Below are positions 1 to 7,742 of a stretch of 64,000 nt of DNA, one piece after another. The DNA lies in assembly GCF_004152935.1 (NCBI RefSeq), contig NZ_SETE01000004.1:372001-436000 (forward strand). The letters run 5' to 3'. A program made the translations under genes and the position numbers. This DNA is from Brumimicrobium glaciale (GTDB lineage Bacteria > Bacteroidota > Bacteroidia > Flavobacteriales_D > Crocinitomicaceae). Positions within the stretch are counted from its first letter, which is position 1, and every line of letters starts with the position of its first letter. Under the pieces are notes generated by a model. It did not search any database. It had not been told where the DNA came from and worked only from the letters and a program-made list of their open reading frames with translations.

Positions 1-617
1 ATCCGAAACCCGTCATTAGCGCCTTCTCCATCAATATCTATTCCTTTTTGTACCCATGATGATCCATTCCATTTATAGATTCTTACATGACCAGAAGAAA
101 CACCGTTTACTCCATCATTGTTAGACGCAACAATAGCCACGGTATTTGCATCTGGCATACTAACAGACCAGCCTGACTCGTCTCCAGTCGCTTCTCCATC
201 AATATCTTGACCTTTTTGTGTCCATGCTGTTACATTCCATTCATAGATTCTGACATGACCTGCATCCGCTCCATTCCCATCATTTAGATAAGCTCCAATT
301 GCCACTGTATTTACATCTGGCATACTAACAGATCTCCCCGACTCATCTCCAGCTGCCTCTCCATCAATATCTTGTCCTTTTTGAGTCCATGTTGTTCCAT
401 TCCATTTATGAATCCTAACATGACCAGAATAAGAACTATTACGGTAAGCTCCAATTGCCACAGTGTTTAAATCAGGCATACTTATAGACCATCCTGATTT
501 ATCGTCGGGGAATTCACCGATAATATTTGATCCTTTTTGATCAAGTCCTAAATTCTGCGCATATTGTATTCCCGTGAAAAAAAAGGATGTAAAAAAAATT
601 AAAAGAATTGTCTTCAT
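1..617 (-). CDS. FG-GAP-like repeat surface protein (C-terminus outside window)
   Basis: An open frame runs leftward from ATG 617-615 and is cut by the window edge, so about 205 N-terminal residues are visible. A signal peptide (MKTILLIFFTSFFFTGIQYAQ) is followed by tandem units of about 52-55 residues. Each unit carries DGEAxGDESGWSVSMPD, then NTVAIGA, then SGHVRIYxWNGTTWTQKG. Three full units and the start of a fourth are visible. Such units are typical of secreted Bacteroidota proteins with integrin-like or FG-GAP beta-propeller repeats, usually ending in a T9SS sorting domain; here the C-terminus cannot be seen. The repeats are very similar at DNA level, which favours copy-number change. 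Function is probably adhesion or an uncharacterised cell-surface role. The secreted repeat architecture is secure; the function is not. Confidence 0.85.
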   Translation of the reverse strand, partial: MKTILLIFFTSFFFTGIQYAQNLGLDQKGSNIIGEFPDDKSGWSISMPDLNTVAIGAYRNSSYSGHVRIHKWNGTTWTQKGQDIDGEAAGDESGRSVSMPDVNTVAIGAYLNDGNGADAGHVRIYEWNVTAWTQKGQDIDGEATGDESGWSVSMPDANTVAIVASNNDGVNGVSSGHVRIYKWNGSSWVQKGIDIDGEGANDGFR

Positions 618-1330
618 ACCAAAAAATTAGTCTTTAGTTTACAATTATACTAAAAATATGCTGAAATATGCTGCCTTTTCAAGGCGCTGGATTGTTCAAG
701 ATTACATTTTAACCCAAGGCGATGCCTTGATTTGAAATGTATTGCCTTTTCAAGGCGCACTGATACTAAGAATTTTTCACGGGCTGAAAGTCCAGATCAT
801 ATCAGCTGGATACATCGTATCCAGCTGGTATGTGATTGTTATTTTAAGCGCACTGAAAGTGCAACTCAATTTTTTAAACCTCATTTACTGTGTGAAACAT
901 ATCTGTTTTAAACTAGAGCCATTTTTTTTATAATCTCAAGATATTCAATTTGTTTTGAATTCATAATTGATAATTCTTGAGTTAAATTATCACAATCCAC
1001 TTTTGAGCGTTTTTGTCGCAAAAATTAAACAAAGTCAATTACTTCTTGCAAGGTATCTATCGATAATTCCTTAGTGTCTCACAATAACTCGTTTTACTAT
1101 TTTATTCCACTTTCAAAACTCCTTCTCCCGATTTTTGCCATTGAGAACTCTCTAGACAAATTAAAATATTTGACTAAACACTATTGTTTGAACTAGAAAT
1201 CAAAGCTTAACACTTATCTATTGCCTATGATTCAACCTCGCTCTCAAGACTAATTTAAATTGAAAATTTTAATTACTGTGACAGAATGGCGTTGAATAAT
1301 TCAAGGAACAGATTTTGACAAGCAACAAGC
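618..1330. other. Intergenic region with a hairpin cluster
   Basis: About 710 bp separate the divergent FG-GAP-like gene and the rhomboid gene. I see no convincing gene here; a possible 63-codon frame at 742-933 has no protein-like character. The left part (673-862) holds a cluster of small hairpins annotated separately. The rest is plain AT-rich DNA without a clear promoter. Confidence 0.6.
673..862. repeat. Cluster of six short hairpins, five with 5-bp stems
   Basis: Six perfect or near-perfect hairpins with 3-nt loops lie within 190 bp. They are GCCTT-TTC-AAGGC at 673-685, AAGGC-GAT-GCCTT at 716-728, a second GCCTT-TTC-AAGGC at 744-756, GGGCT-GAA-AGTCC at 781-793 (one G-T pair), CAGCTGGATAC-ATC-GTATCCAGCTG at 803-827 (11-bp stem), and GCACT-GAA-AGTGC at 850-862. 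This looks like a dispersed Bacteroidota intergenic repeat built from stem modules rather than a terminator, because T-runs are absent. Confidence 0.65.
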
Positions 1331-2194
1331 ATGAAATTAATACAGACTGAAAAAGGCAGAACTTTAGAAGCCATATTGTATCCTTTATTGATAGTGATTG
1401 TAATGTGGGTTGTATTTTTAATCGACAGACATTTTCATTTGGACTTTTATAAATATGGAGTAAAACCTCAAACTGTTGAAGGAATCAAAGGAATCTTTTT
1501 AATGCCTTTTGTTCATGGTCAGCGGAACTTTTCTCATATCATCAACAATTCTGTTCCAACGTTTATTCTAATGGGTACATTGATTTACTTTTATCGAGAA
1601 ATTGCTGTATATGTTGTGCTTTTGGTTTGGTTGGGTACTGGATTTTTAGTTTGGTATTTGGCTGTCAATACTGGATCTTATCACATCGGAATGTCAGGTG
1701 TGGTTTATGGATTGTTTGGCTTTCTATTTATCAGTGGATTTTTTAAAAAGTATTTGCCACTTCAAGCGATTTCATTGATTGTTGCTTTCGTTTATGGTTC
1801 TATGATTTGGGGAATTTTCCCAATGGAACAAGGTGTTTCTTGGGAAGGTCACTTATCTGGATTTATGGTTGGGGCTTTAGTAGCCGTTACATTTCGCAAG
1901 AAAGGTCCTGTTCCACCTAAGTACCGTTATGAAATTGAAAAGGAAATGGGAATTGAGCCTCCAGATTTAGAAGGAGAATGGAAAGAACGCAGGAGAATTT
2001 GGGAAGAACAACAACTTCAAAATCAAGAAAAAATTCGCCAAAGAGTTGAAGCTTTGGAAATGCAAAAACAAATAAATCAAACTTTGAAAAATGAAACGAA
2101 AGAAGATAATTCAATTGATGAAAAAAATTCTTCTTCAACCCAAGGTTTTGGGGTTAATTATCATTTTGTTCCTAGGAAAAAGAAAGAGGAATGA
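1331..2194 (+). CDS. Rhomboid family intramembrane serine protease
   Basis: The 287-residue protein has about six membrane segments in residues 15-190 and then a charged cytoplasmic tail. The catalytic serine motif GMSG lies near residue 120. The partner histidine is in EGHLSG near residue 172. The HxxxN-type feature of rhomboids (SHIINN) is near residues 62-67. Rhomboids cut substrate transmembrane helices within the membrane; the substrate here is unknown. The tail (about 200-287) is rich in E, K and Q and likely forms a coiled coil, which is longer than in a minimal rhomboid. The gene stands alone. It is separate from the tandem rhomboid pair at 56-58 kb. Confidence 0.9.
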   Translation: MKLIQTEKGRTLEAILYPLLIVIVMWVVFLIDRHFHLDFYKYGVKPQTVEGIKGIFLMPFVHGQRNFSHIINNSVPTFILMGTLIYFYREIAVYVVLLVWLGTGFLVWYLAVNTGSYHIGMSGVVYGLFGFLFISGFFKKYLPLQAISLIVAFVYGSMIWGIFPMEQGVSWEGHLSGFMVGALVAVTFRKKGPVPPKYRYEIEKEMGIEPPDLEGEWKERRRIWEEQQLQNQEKIRQRVEALEMQKQINQTLKNETKEDNSIDEKNSSSTQGFGVNYHFVPRKKKEE

Positions 2195-2204
2195 TTTATG
2201 GTTT

Positions 2205-2305
2205 CGTGAATTGGTGGATTCGAAAATTGGAGGATTATAGGTTTTAGAGATTGGAGGTTTTAAGGATTGGTAGATTCAAATATTGGAGGTTTTAATATGT
2301 TAATT
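2205..2305. repeat. Short degenerate GATTGGAGGTTTT repeats
   Basis: The spacer after the rhomboid gene holds four or five imperfect copies of a motif close to (G/A)ATTGGAGGTTTTA, interleaved with GATTGGTAGATTC variants. It is a low-complexity minisatellite with no coding potential. Confidence 0.55.
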
Positions 2306-2372
2306 TTCAACATCTAAGTAAATTAATCATTTTTTTAGCATATGTTTATCGCAAATTAAACACTAAAATGAT

Positions 2373-4820
2373 ATGAAATTAAAACTACTTTTACTGATCC
2401 TTCCTATCTTCGGAACCTTCTTTAGTCATTCCCAAACAGAATTAGTTGTAACAGCACCAAGCGCAACAGCTACAACAGGACTTCGTGCACCGAATGGTAC
2501 ATCAGCACACACTACTGTTCGTGGAGTAATTATCGTGACAGCTGCAGAACTCGCTGCTATTCCTACTGGAACTACAATTACAAAATTAAATATGCTGATG
2601 GCGGCTGGAGTTTCTCCCGGACCTGCCGGTGGAAATATTGAATTTTATTTGGAAAATACACCTGATGTAACGAATCTTAAATCAACTACTTGGTCGACAT
2701 GTATTTCAACTATGACGAGTGTTTACAATGGTGCATTTTCTTTACCAACTGCAATTGGACCAACAGCTCCGTTAACATTAACAACAGGTTTTGTATATTC
2801 AGGTGGTTCGGTCTACATCGCTTATGATTATCTTGGATCAACATTTACAACAATAGCTGGTACTTATGATGCAAACACAGATGTTGCAGGAGGTTGGAAA
2901 GGTATAGTTAGCTCATCTACTACTCCACCAGTAACAATTTCTGGGTCTTCAGCATTTAGACCATGTTTCCAATTTACATTTACAAATCCTTTTACAAATG
3001 AATTAAACGTTTCAGGACTTGCGGGTGAAAAAGGGATTTTTAATAATAATATAAAATCGACACAAACAATTACTTCACAAATTACAAATACTTCAGTAGG
3101 ACCTTTAACTAATATACCTGTAACGCTTATTGTTGCAGGAGCAAATCCATATACGATTAGTCAAACGATTACTACAATTGCGCCTGGAGCAACAGAAACT
3201 TTATTATTTAATAATGTACCAACATTAAACAATGGATCTCAAACTTTAACTGTTTCTATTCCTGCGGATGATGATATTACAAATAATACGCAAGTATTCA
3301 ACCAGCAAGTACAATGTGATACAATAGGATACACACAAGGATCTGTTCAAGGATCTGGTGTAGGATTTAATACTGGAACTGGAGTTATTGCAGTGCGACA
3401 CGAAATCACATCGAATTTTCCAACATTTGTTGAGAATGTTTCTAATTACTTTCCAGTTTCTGTGGACAATTCAGGAAATACAATGAAAGGATTATTAATA
3501 AACGAAGCAGGTACCATTCTTGATTCAACCAATTTATTTACAATTACGGCAGCTATGCTCGGAACGAAACAAATTTTTAGTTTCATTAATGGTGCAATTG
3601 ATGTTTCTGGAGATACTATTTATGTAGGATTTCGTCAAACCGCTAATTTAATTACTGGATATTTCCCTTTCGCAAATCAACTTAATTCTTATGTTGATCC
3701 TATTGCAGCAGCGACATTCCCTATTTTTGGTGGAGTTCCCTCTCCATTAGGCGATGGTCTTGGATACATGATGATTGACGCTACACTTACTTTTGATGGA
3801 TTTGATGTTACAAATTCATCTACTAATGGAGTACTTTGTGAAAATTCTATACTCGACATTACACCAGTGAATGGTTTCAGTAATTATGAATTTTTCATTG
3901 GTGGAGTTAGTGTACAAAACGGTATAGTATCATCTTATTCAACTGGACCATTAACCGCATCAACAGACTTTCTTGTAGAAATTACAAATGGTTCATGTAT
4001 GTTCAGCAGTAATTTACAAGCTATTACTGTTACCCCAGCACAAACCTACAATATATCAGATGGAATCTGTCAAGGAGATAGCTATACGCTCGGAACACAA
4101 ACTTTGACAACAGGTGGAAGCTATACTGAAACATTTCAATCAGCAGCTGGATGTGATAGTATCATTAACTTATCATTAGTTGTTAATCCTCCAACAAGTT
4201 CTTCTTCAACGATTACACTTTGTGCAAGCTCTTATCTGTTTGAAGGACAAAATTTAACAGCGTCAGGAATCTACACAGAAACAACTACGAATGCGAATGG
4301 TTGTGATAGTACAATTACATTAGACTTAACATTGAATGCTCCTGTAACTGTAACAACATCGCTTACCGGTGCTACACTTACTGCAACTGCAACACCAACA
4401 TCGGCAACTTATCAGTGGTTTGATTGTTTAACAAACACAAATGTCGCTGGAGCAACAGCTGCTGTTTTCAATCCAACAGTAAATGGAGAATATGCGGTAA
4501 TCGCTTCTTCATCAAATGGCTGTTCAGACACTTCAAGTTGTACAGTAGTTTCAACAGTTGGTTTAAAAGACAATGTTAAAAGCTTTGGAATAAGTTTACA
4601 TCCAAATCCAACTAATGGAGCTGTTACTGTTCTTTTAGAAAACATGGAAGCAAAGCAATACACTTTAGAGGTGATTGATGCTACAGGTCGTAAATTGAAA
4701 ACACAAACGATTACTAATAACTCCACGCAAGTAGACTTATCAAATTTCAACAAGGGAGTTTACTTGATTCGAATTTCTAATGAAACAAGAGAAAGTACGC
4801 ACAGGATTGTGAAGAATTAA
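2373..4820 (+). CDS. Secreted T9SS cargo protein with type A sorting domain
   Basis: The 815-residue protein begins with a signal peptide (MKLKLLLLILPIFGTFFSHSQ). The body is rich in T, S, N and G, with predicted beta-sandwich regions. Residues about 210-310 resemble a CARDB/Ig-like domain. Two PKD/gliding-like repeats at about 565-660 share the pattern C-x-G-x-S/Y-x-x-x-x-x-x-L-T-x-x-G-x-Y-T-E-T, ending in GCDSxI. The last 80 residues form a type A sorting domain: LHPNPTNG, VIDATGRKL, and a final strand GVYLIRIS. That signal directs outer-membrane translocation by the type IX machinery and cell-surface attachment. No enzyme motif was found, so an adhesive or structural role is inferred. The gene is monocistronic and followed by an intrinsic terminator. 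Confidence 0.88.
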   Translation: MKLKLLLLILPIFGTFFSHSQTELVVTAPSATATTGLRAPNGTSAHTTVRGVIIVTAAELAAIPTGTTITKLNMLMAAGVSPGPAGGNIEFYLENTPDVTNLKSTTWSTCISTMTSVYNGAFSLPTAIGPTAPLTLTTGFVYSGGSVYIAYDYLGSTFTTIAGTYDANTDVAGGWKGIVSSSTTPPVTISGSSAFRPCFQFTFTNPFTNELNVSGLAGEKGIFNNNIKSTQTITSQITNTSVGPLTNIPVTLIVAGANPYTISQTITTIAPGATETLLFNNVPTLNNGSQTLTVSIPADDDITNNTQVFNQQVQCDTIGYTQGSVQGSGVGFNTGTGVIAVRHEITSNFPTFVENVSNYFPVSVDNSGNTMKGLLINEAGTILDSTNLFTITAAMLGTKQIFSFINGAIDVSGDTIYVGFRQTANLITGYFPFANQLNSYVDPIAAATFPIFGGVPSPLGDGLGYMMIDATLTFDGFDVTNSSTNGVLCENSILDITPVNGFSNYEFFIGGVSVQNGIVSSYSTGPLTASTDFLVEITNGSCMFSSNLQAITVTPAQTYNISDGICQGDSYTLGTQTLTTGGSYTETFQSAAGCDSIINLSLVVNPPTSSSSTITLCASSYLFEGQNLTASGIYTETTTNANGCDSTITLDLTLNAPVTVTTSLTGATLTATATPTSATYQWFDCLTNTNVAGATAAVFNPTVNGEYAVIASSSNGCSDTSSCTVVSTVGLKDNVKSFGISLHPNPTNGAVTVLLENMEAKQYTLEVIDATGRKLKTQTITNNSTQVDLSNFNKGVYLIRISNETRESTHRIVKN

Positions 4821-4825
4821 GGTGA

Positions 4826-4905
4826 TATTTAGATGTTAGATGTTTAAATATTAGATGTTAGACAATTAGATATTAGATTTTAGACAATTAGATGTTGGAT
4901 GTTTT
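4826..4905. repeat. TTAGATGTTAGA-type minisatellite
   Basis: After the stop codon there are about six imperfect copies of a 10-14 bp motif near TTAGATGTTAGA / TTAGACAATTAGAT. This is low-complexity intergenic DNA of a kind frequent in flavobacterial spacers. No function is visible. Confidence 0.6.
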
Positions 4906-4958
4906 TCAAATAAGTGTTGAGTCTAATTTATGATGTGAATATTTTTAGAAGTTAAAGT

Positions 4959-4997
4959 AAAAAAGCCAATTTCGTTTATTCGAAATTGGCTTTTTTT
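4959..4997. terminator. Bidirectional intrinsic terminator
   Basis: A perfect stem of AAAAAGCCAATTTCG with CGAAATTGGCTTTTT closes a 6-nt loop (TTTATT) and has an A-run on one side and a T-run on the other. It lies between the convergent T9SS cargo gene and menD, so it can stop transcripts from either side. Confidence 0.88.
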
Positions 4998-5041
4998 ATT
5001 TGGGAAAAATGGTTTTTTATTGGTTTCACATGCGATAAATA

Positions 5042-5097
5042 TTTTTTTCACCCCCGTAGAGACGCAATGCATTTCGTCTCTACGGGGGTGAAAAAAA
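5042..5097. repeat. Palindromic repeat next to the menD stop codon
   Basis: The inverted repeat has 16-bp G+C-rich arms, CACCCCCGTAGAGACG (5049-5064) and CGTCTCTACGGGGGTG (5075-5090), extended to 23 bp by T/A runs. The loop is CAATGCATTT. The core GTAGAGACGCAATGCAT matches a dispersed palindrome I recall from many bacterial genomes. The hairpin plus U-run makes it a probable intrinsic terminator for menD on the minus strand. Confidence 0.75.
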
Positions 5098-5098
5098 A

Positions 5099-6853
5099 TT
5101 ACATTCCTAAAACCGGAACATCCTTCACCTTTGTTTTCTCTAAATAATCCAATAAGATTTTTCCGCTCTCGTTGCCGTCTGTAAAGATTTCAATAACCGC
5201 TGGACGATCATTGGATTGGATTTCATAGAATTTATCCAATTGCTGATCAATTTCTTCCATTGAATTGGCTGCGAAATAATTAACATTGAACGCTTCACAA
5301 ATTGATTTTGCTGAGAAGGAATGTTTGGCTACGAAAAACTCATCTCCGTTTGGTGTGCTTTGCGGTCCTGGAATAATATTGAAGATTCCTCCTCCTCCAT
5401 TGTTAATCAAGAAAACTCTGAAATTTGAAGGAACATGGTGATTCCAAAATGCATTGCTGTCATAGAAAAAGCTGATGTCACCTGTGATGAAAGTATGTAA
5501 TTTGTTTTCTCCTACTATTGCGTTTCCGATGGCTGTGCTTGTTGAACCGTCTATTCCGCTTGTTCCGCGATTACAATAGTATTTAATGCTATTAATCGGG
5601 TCAAAAAGTTGTGCGTAACGAATGACGGAACTATTCGATAAATGCAAGTCACTTTGATCGGGAACGGAATCTAAAATCAAATCGAAAACTGATAAATCTG
5701 AATAGGGTACGGTCTCCAAATATTGATCATGATTTCCTTTCACCAAGTAATCCAATTGTTTCCACTGCTCTCCATAACGCGAAGTATTTCTTGAGAATCC
5801 ATCTTCTAACAGGAAATCTAGAAATGCATTGGGTTGCATAGGAATTGAATTGGTTAACGATTGATAAGTGTCCATAAACGGAAATTCTTGACCAATCTTC
5901 CAGTTGTTTTTCGCTTTGTATTTTCGCAAATAAGTTTTGATCTTTTTAGAAATTACTGCTCCTCCGATGGTAATCAATAAATCAGGCTGATATAATTCTG
6001 GATCGTTCTCTAAAAAACTGGTAATCGTCCTGTCGATACAATGAATAAAACTTTTGTCTTGCAAATTACTTGTGTTTTCTACCACAATTGCAACACTTTT
6101 ATCATTGGCTAAATTCTTTAATTGTTCGTTCAAATATCCGTTTTTAGGCATTTGACCACAAAGAATCATTTTACGGGGAGAATTGTTCCAAATTTCACGC
6201 AATTCCTCTTTTTGAACAGAAGATAATTGCGGATTCAATTCCATTATTTCGGTAAATCCTTGAGCATTTTCAGAAGATGTTTCTTTCTCAATAGTTTTAT
6301 ATAAAGGTTCTGTAAAAGGAAAGTTAATATGAATTGGTCCTCCTTGAGCAGATTTGGCAATATTCATTACCTCATCGATTGTTCTTTTATTGAACCAAGT
6401 TTGATCTTTTGAAGTCGGCGTTTCATACAAAGTTGTAGCAGCACAAATATGATTTTGGAATGCATTTTCTTGACGAATTGTTTGTCCATCTCCATGATCT
6501 ACCCATTCATTTGGTCGATCCGCAGAAACAACAATTAGCGGAATATTTCTGTAGAAAGCTTCACTCACCGCAGGATAATAATTCAAAAGTGCCGAGCCTG
6601 AAGTACACATTACCGGGACTGGAGTACCTGATTGTTCAGCCATTCCTAAAGCATAAAAAGCAGCGCTTCTTTCATCTGGAATAACGTAACATTTGAAACG
6701 ATTGTCATTGGCAAAACTCACTACAAGCGGTGCATTCCTTGAACCTGGCGAAAATACAATGTACTTTACTCCATGTTTAAAAAATGATTCTACCAATTGT
6801 TGAACTCCTGCTTTCTCACTTACTTTTCCCATTTCACTTTTAAATTTAGCCAA
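5099..6853 (-). CDS. menD: 2-succinyl-5-enolpyruvyl-6-hydroxy-3-cyclohexene-1-carboxylate synthase
   Basis: MenD is the thiamine-diphosphate enzyme that adds the succinyl-semialdehyde unit from 2-oxoglutarate to isochorismate in classical menaquinone synthesis. The length (584 aa) is close to the family norm. The N-terminal pyrimidine-binding domain shows FSPGSRNAPL and DERSAAFYALGMA, where E is the proton-relay glutamate, followed by TSGSALLNYYPAV. The C-terminal pyrophosphate domain shows GTSGIDGSTSTAIGNA and the metal-binding GDISFFYDSNAF...NNGGGGIF. The enzyme is cytosolic. It is the last gene of a leftward operon, 33 bp after the solute-binding-like gene. An alternative start eight codons in (6832) is possible. 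Confidence 0.95.
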   Translation of the reverse strand: MAKFKSEMGKVSEKAGVQQLVESFFKHGVKYIVFSPGSRNAPLVVSFANDNRFKCYVIPDERSAAFYALGMAEQSGTPVPVMCTSGSALLNYYPAVSEAFYRNIPLIVVSADRPNEWVDHGDGQTIRQENAFQNHICAATTLYETPTSKDQTWFNKRTIDEVMNIAKSAQGGPIHINFPFTEPLYKTIEKETSSENAQGFTEIMELNPQLSSVQKEELREIWNNSPRKMILCGQMPKNGYLNEQLKNLANDKSVAIVVENTSNLQDKSFIHCIDRTITSFLENDPELYQPDLLITIGGAVISKKIKTYLRKYKAKNNWKIGQEFPFMDTYQSLTNSIPMQPNAFLDFLLEDGFSRNTSRYGEQWKQLDYLVKGNHDQYLETVPYSDLSVFDLILDSVPDQSDLHLSNSSVIRYAQLFDPINSIKYYCNRGTSGIDGSTSTAIGNAIVGENKLHTFITGDISFFYDSNAFWNHHVPSNFRVFLINNGGGGIFNIIPGPQSTPNGDEFFVAKHSFSAKSICEAFNVNYFAANSMEEIDQQLDKFYEIQSNDRPAVIEIFTDGNESGKILLDYLEKTKVKDVPVLGM

Positions 6854-6886
6854 GAAGGCCTATTCGAAACCAATAACTCAAATTAT

Positions 6887-7741
6887 CTAAAACAACTTCT
6901 TCATGTAATCCTTAGCTTCCTCAGTGGTAATCAACTTCAATTTTAACAAATAATCGATTACATTATCGAAGTCTGCGTCGAATTTCGCTCCTTCATAGTT
7001 CCACTCTGTTTCACTCAACCATTTTGTAACATCGTCCAGTTTCAAACCATATCTCCAAGACAAAATTTCTGGCGTATTTTCATTTTCTTTTACAAATCTA
7101 GCTTTCTTGTTTACTACATCAAGCATCGTTTGCAATTCAGCTTCATATTGTTCAGCAATCTCAGTACGAACAGCTATTACGAAACAAGGCCAAGGTGTTA
7201 CCACTTCATCAATGTAGCGACATTTCTCTTGTTCGACATAAGGATGCGTCGTATATTTTTCCCACAAAAATGCTTGTGCTTCATTGTTCTGCAAAGCCCA
7301 AAGTCCGCCATAAACGTCTCCTACACTATTGAATCTCAATTTATCGATATCCCAACCTTTTTGGTCAGCCAAAACATAAGACATCAAATGCGATCCTGAT
7401 CCTTCGCGAGAAATTGCGAAAGTTTTCCCTTCTAGCTCTTCCGTTCTTTGAATCGATTTATCATCAAAAGGCACATGAATTCCCCAATGTAATGGCGATT
7501 TTACATAAACCTTTAATATTTTAGCATCTAAGCCTTGAAGAATTGCTCTTGAGATTCCTTCAGTCAATAAAACAGCAACATCGATGGTCTTGTTTTGCAA
7601 ACCTTTGATCATTTGACCTGTTCCACCGCTCATGTCTTCCCAATGCAAAGCGATGTTTTCATTTTCGAAATCACCTTCTTGCATGGCCAATCTCCATGGT
7701 AAATTAAAGTGTTCTGGAACTCCACCTATTTTCAACTTCAT
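6887..7741 (-). CDS. Periplasmic-binding-protein-like (NMT1/SBP fold) protein without signal peptide
   Basis: The 284-residue protein has a type II solute-binding fold signature: KIGGVPEHFNLPWRLAMQEG near the start, SGGTGQMIKGLQNKTIDVAV, and FAISREGSGSHLMSYVLAD. It has no signal peptide or lipobox, so it is probably cytoplasmic. I chose the second methionine (7741) because the recognisable fold begins at MKLKIGG and this leaves one base after the stop of the upstream exporter gene; the longer form (7753) would overlap that gene by 11 bp. The ligand is unknown. Related folds occur in the futalosine enzymes MqnA and MqnD, but menD next door argues for the classical pathway. The position between the exporter and menD implies cotranscription. 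Confidence 0.75.
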   Translation of the reverse strand: MKLKIGGVPEHFNLPWRLAMQEGDFENENIALHWEDMSGGTGQMIKGLQNKTIDVAVLLTEGISRAILQGLDAKILKVYVKSPLHWGIHVPFDDKSIQRTEELEGKTFAISREGSGSHLMSYVLADQKGWDIDKLRFNSVGDVYGGLWALQNNEAQAFLWEKYTTHPYVEQEKCRYIDEVVTPWPCFVIAVRTEIAEQYEAELQTMLDVVNKKARFVKENENTPEILSWRYGLKLDDVTKWLSETEWNYEGAKFDADFDNVIDYLLKLKLITTEEAKDYMKKLF

Positions 7742-7742
7742 T

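Noticed and set aside
742-933. 63-codon frame on the plus strand
   Set aside because: It runs through the hairpin cluster, has no promoter or protein-like content, and is explained by the repeat sequence.
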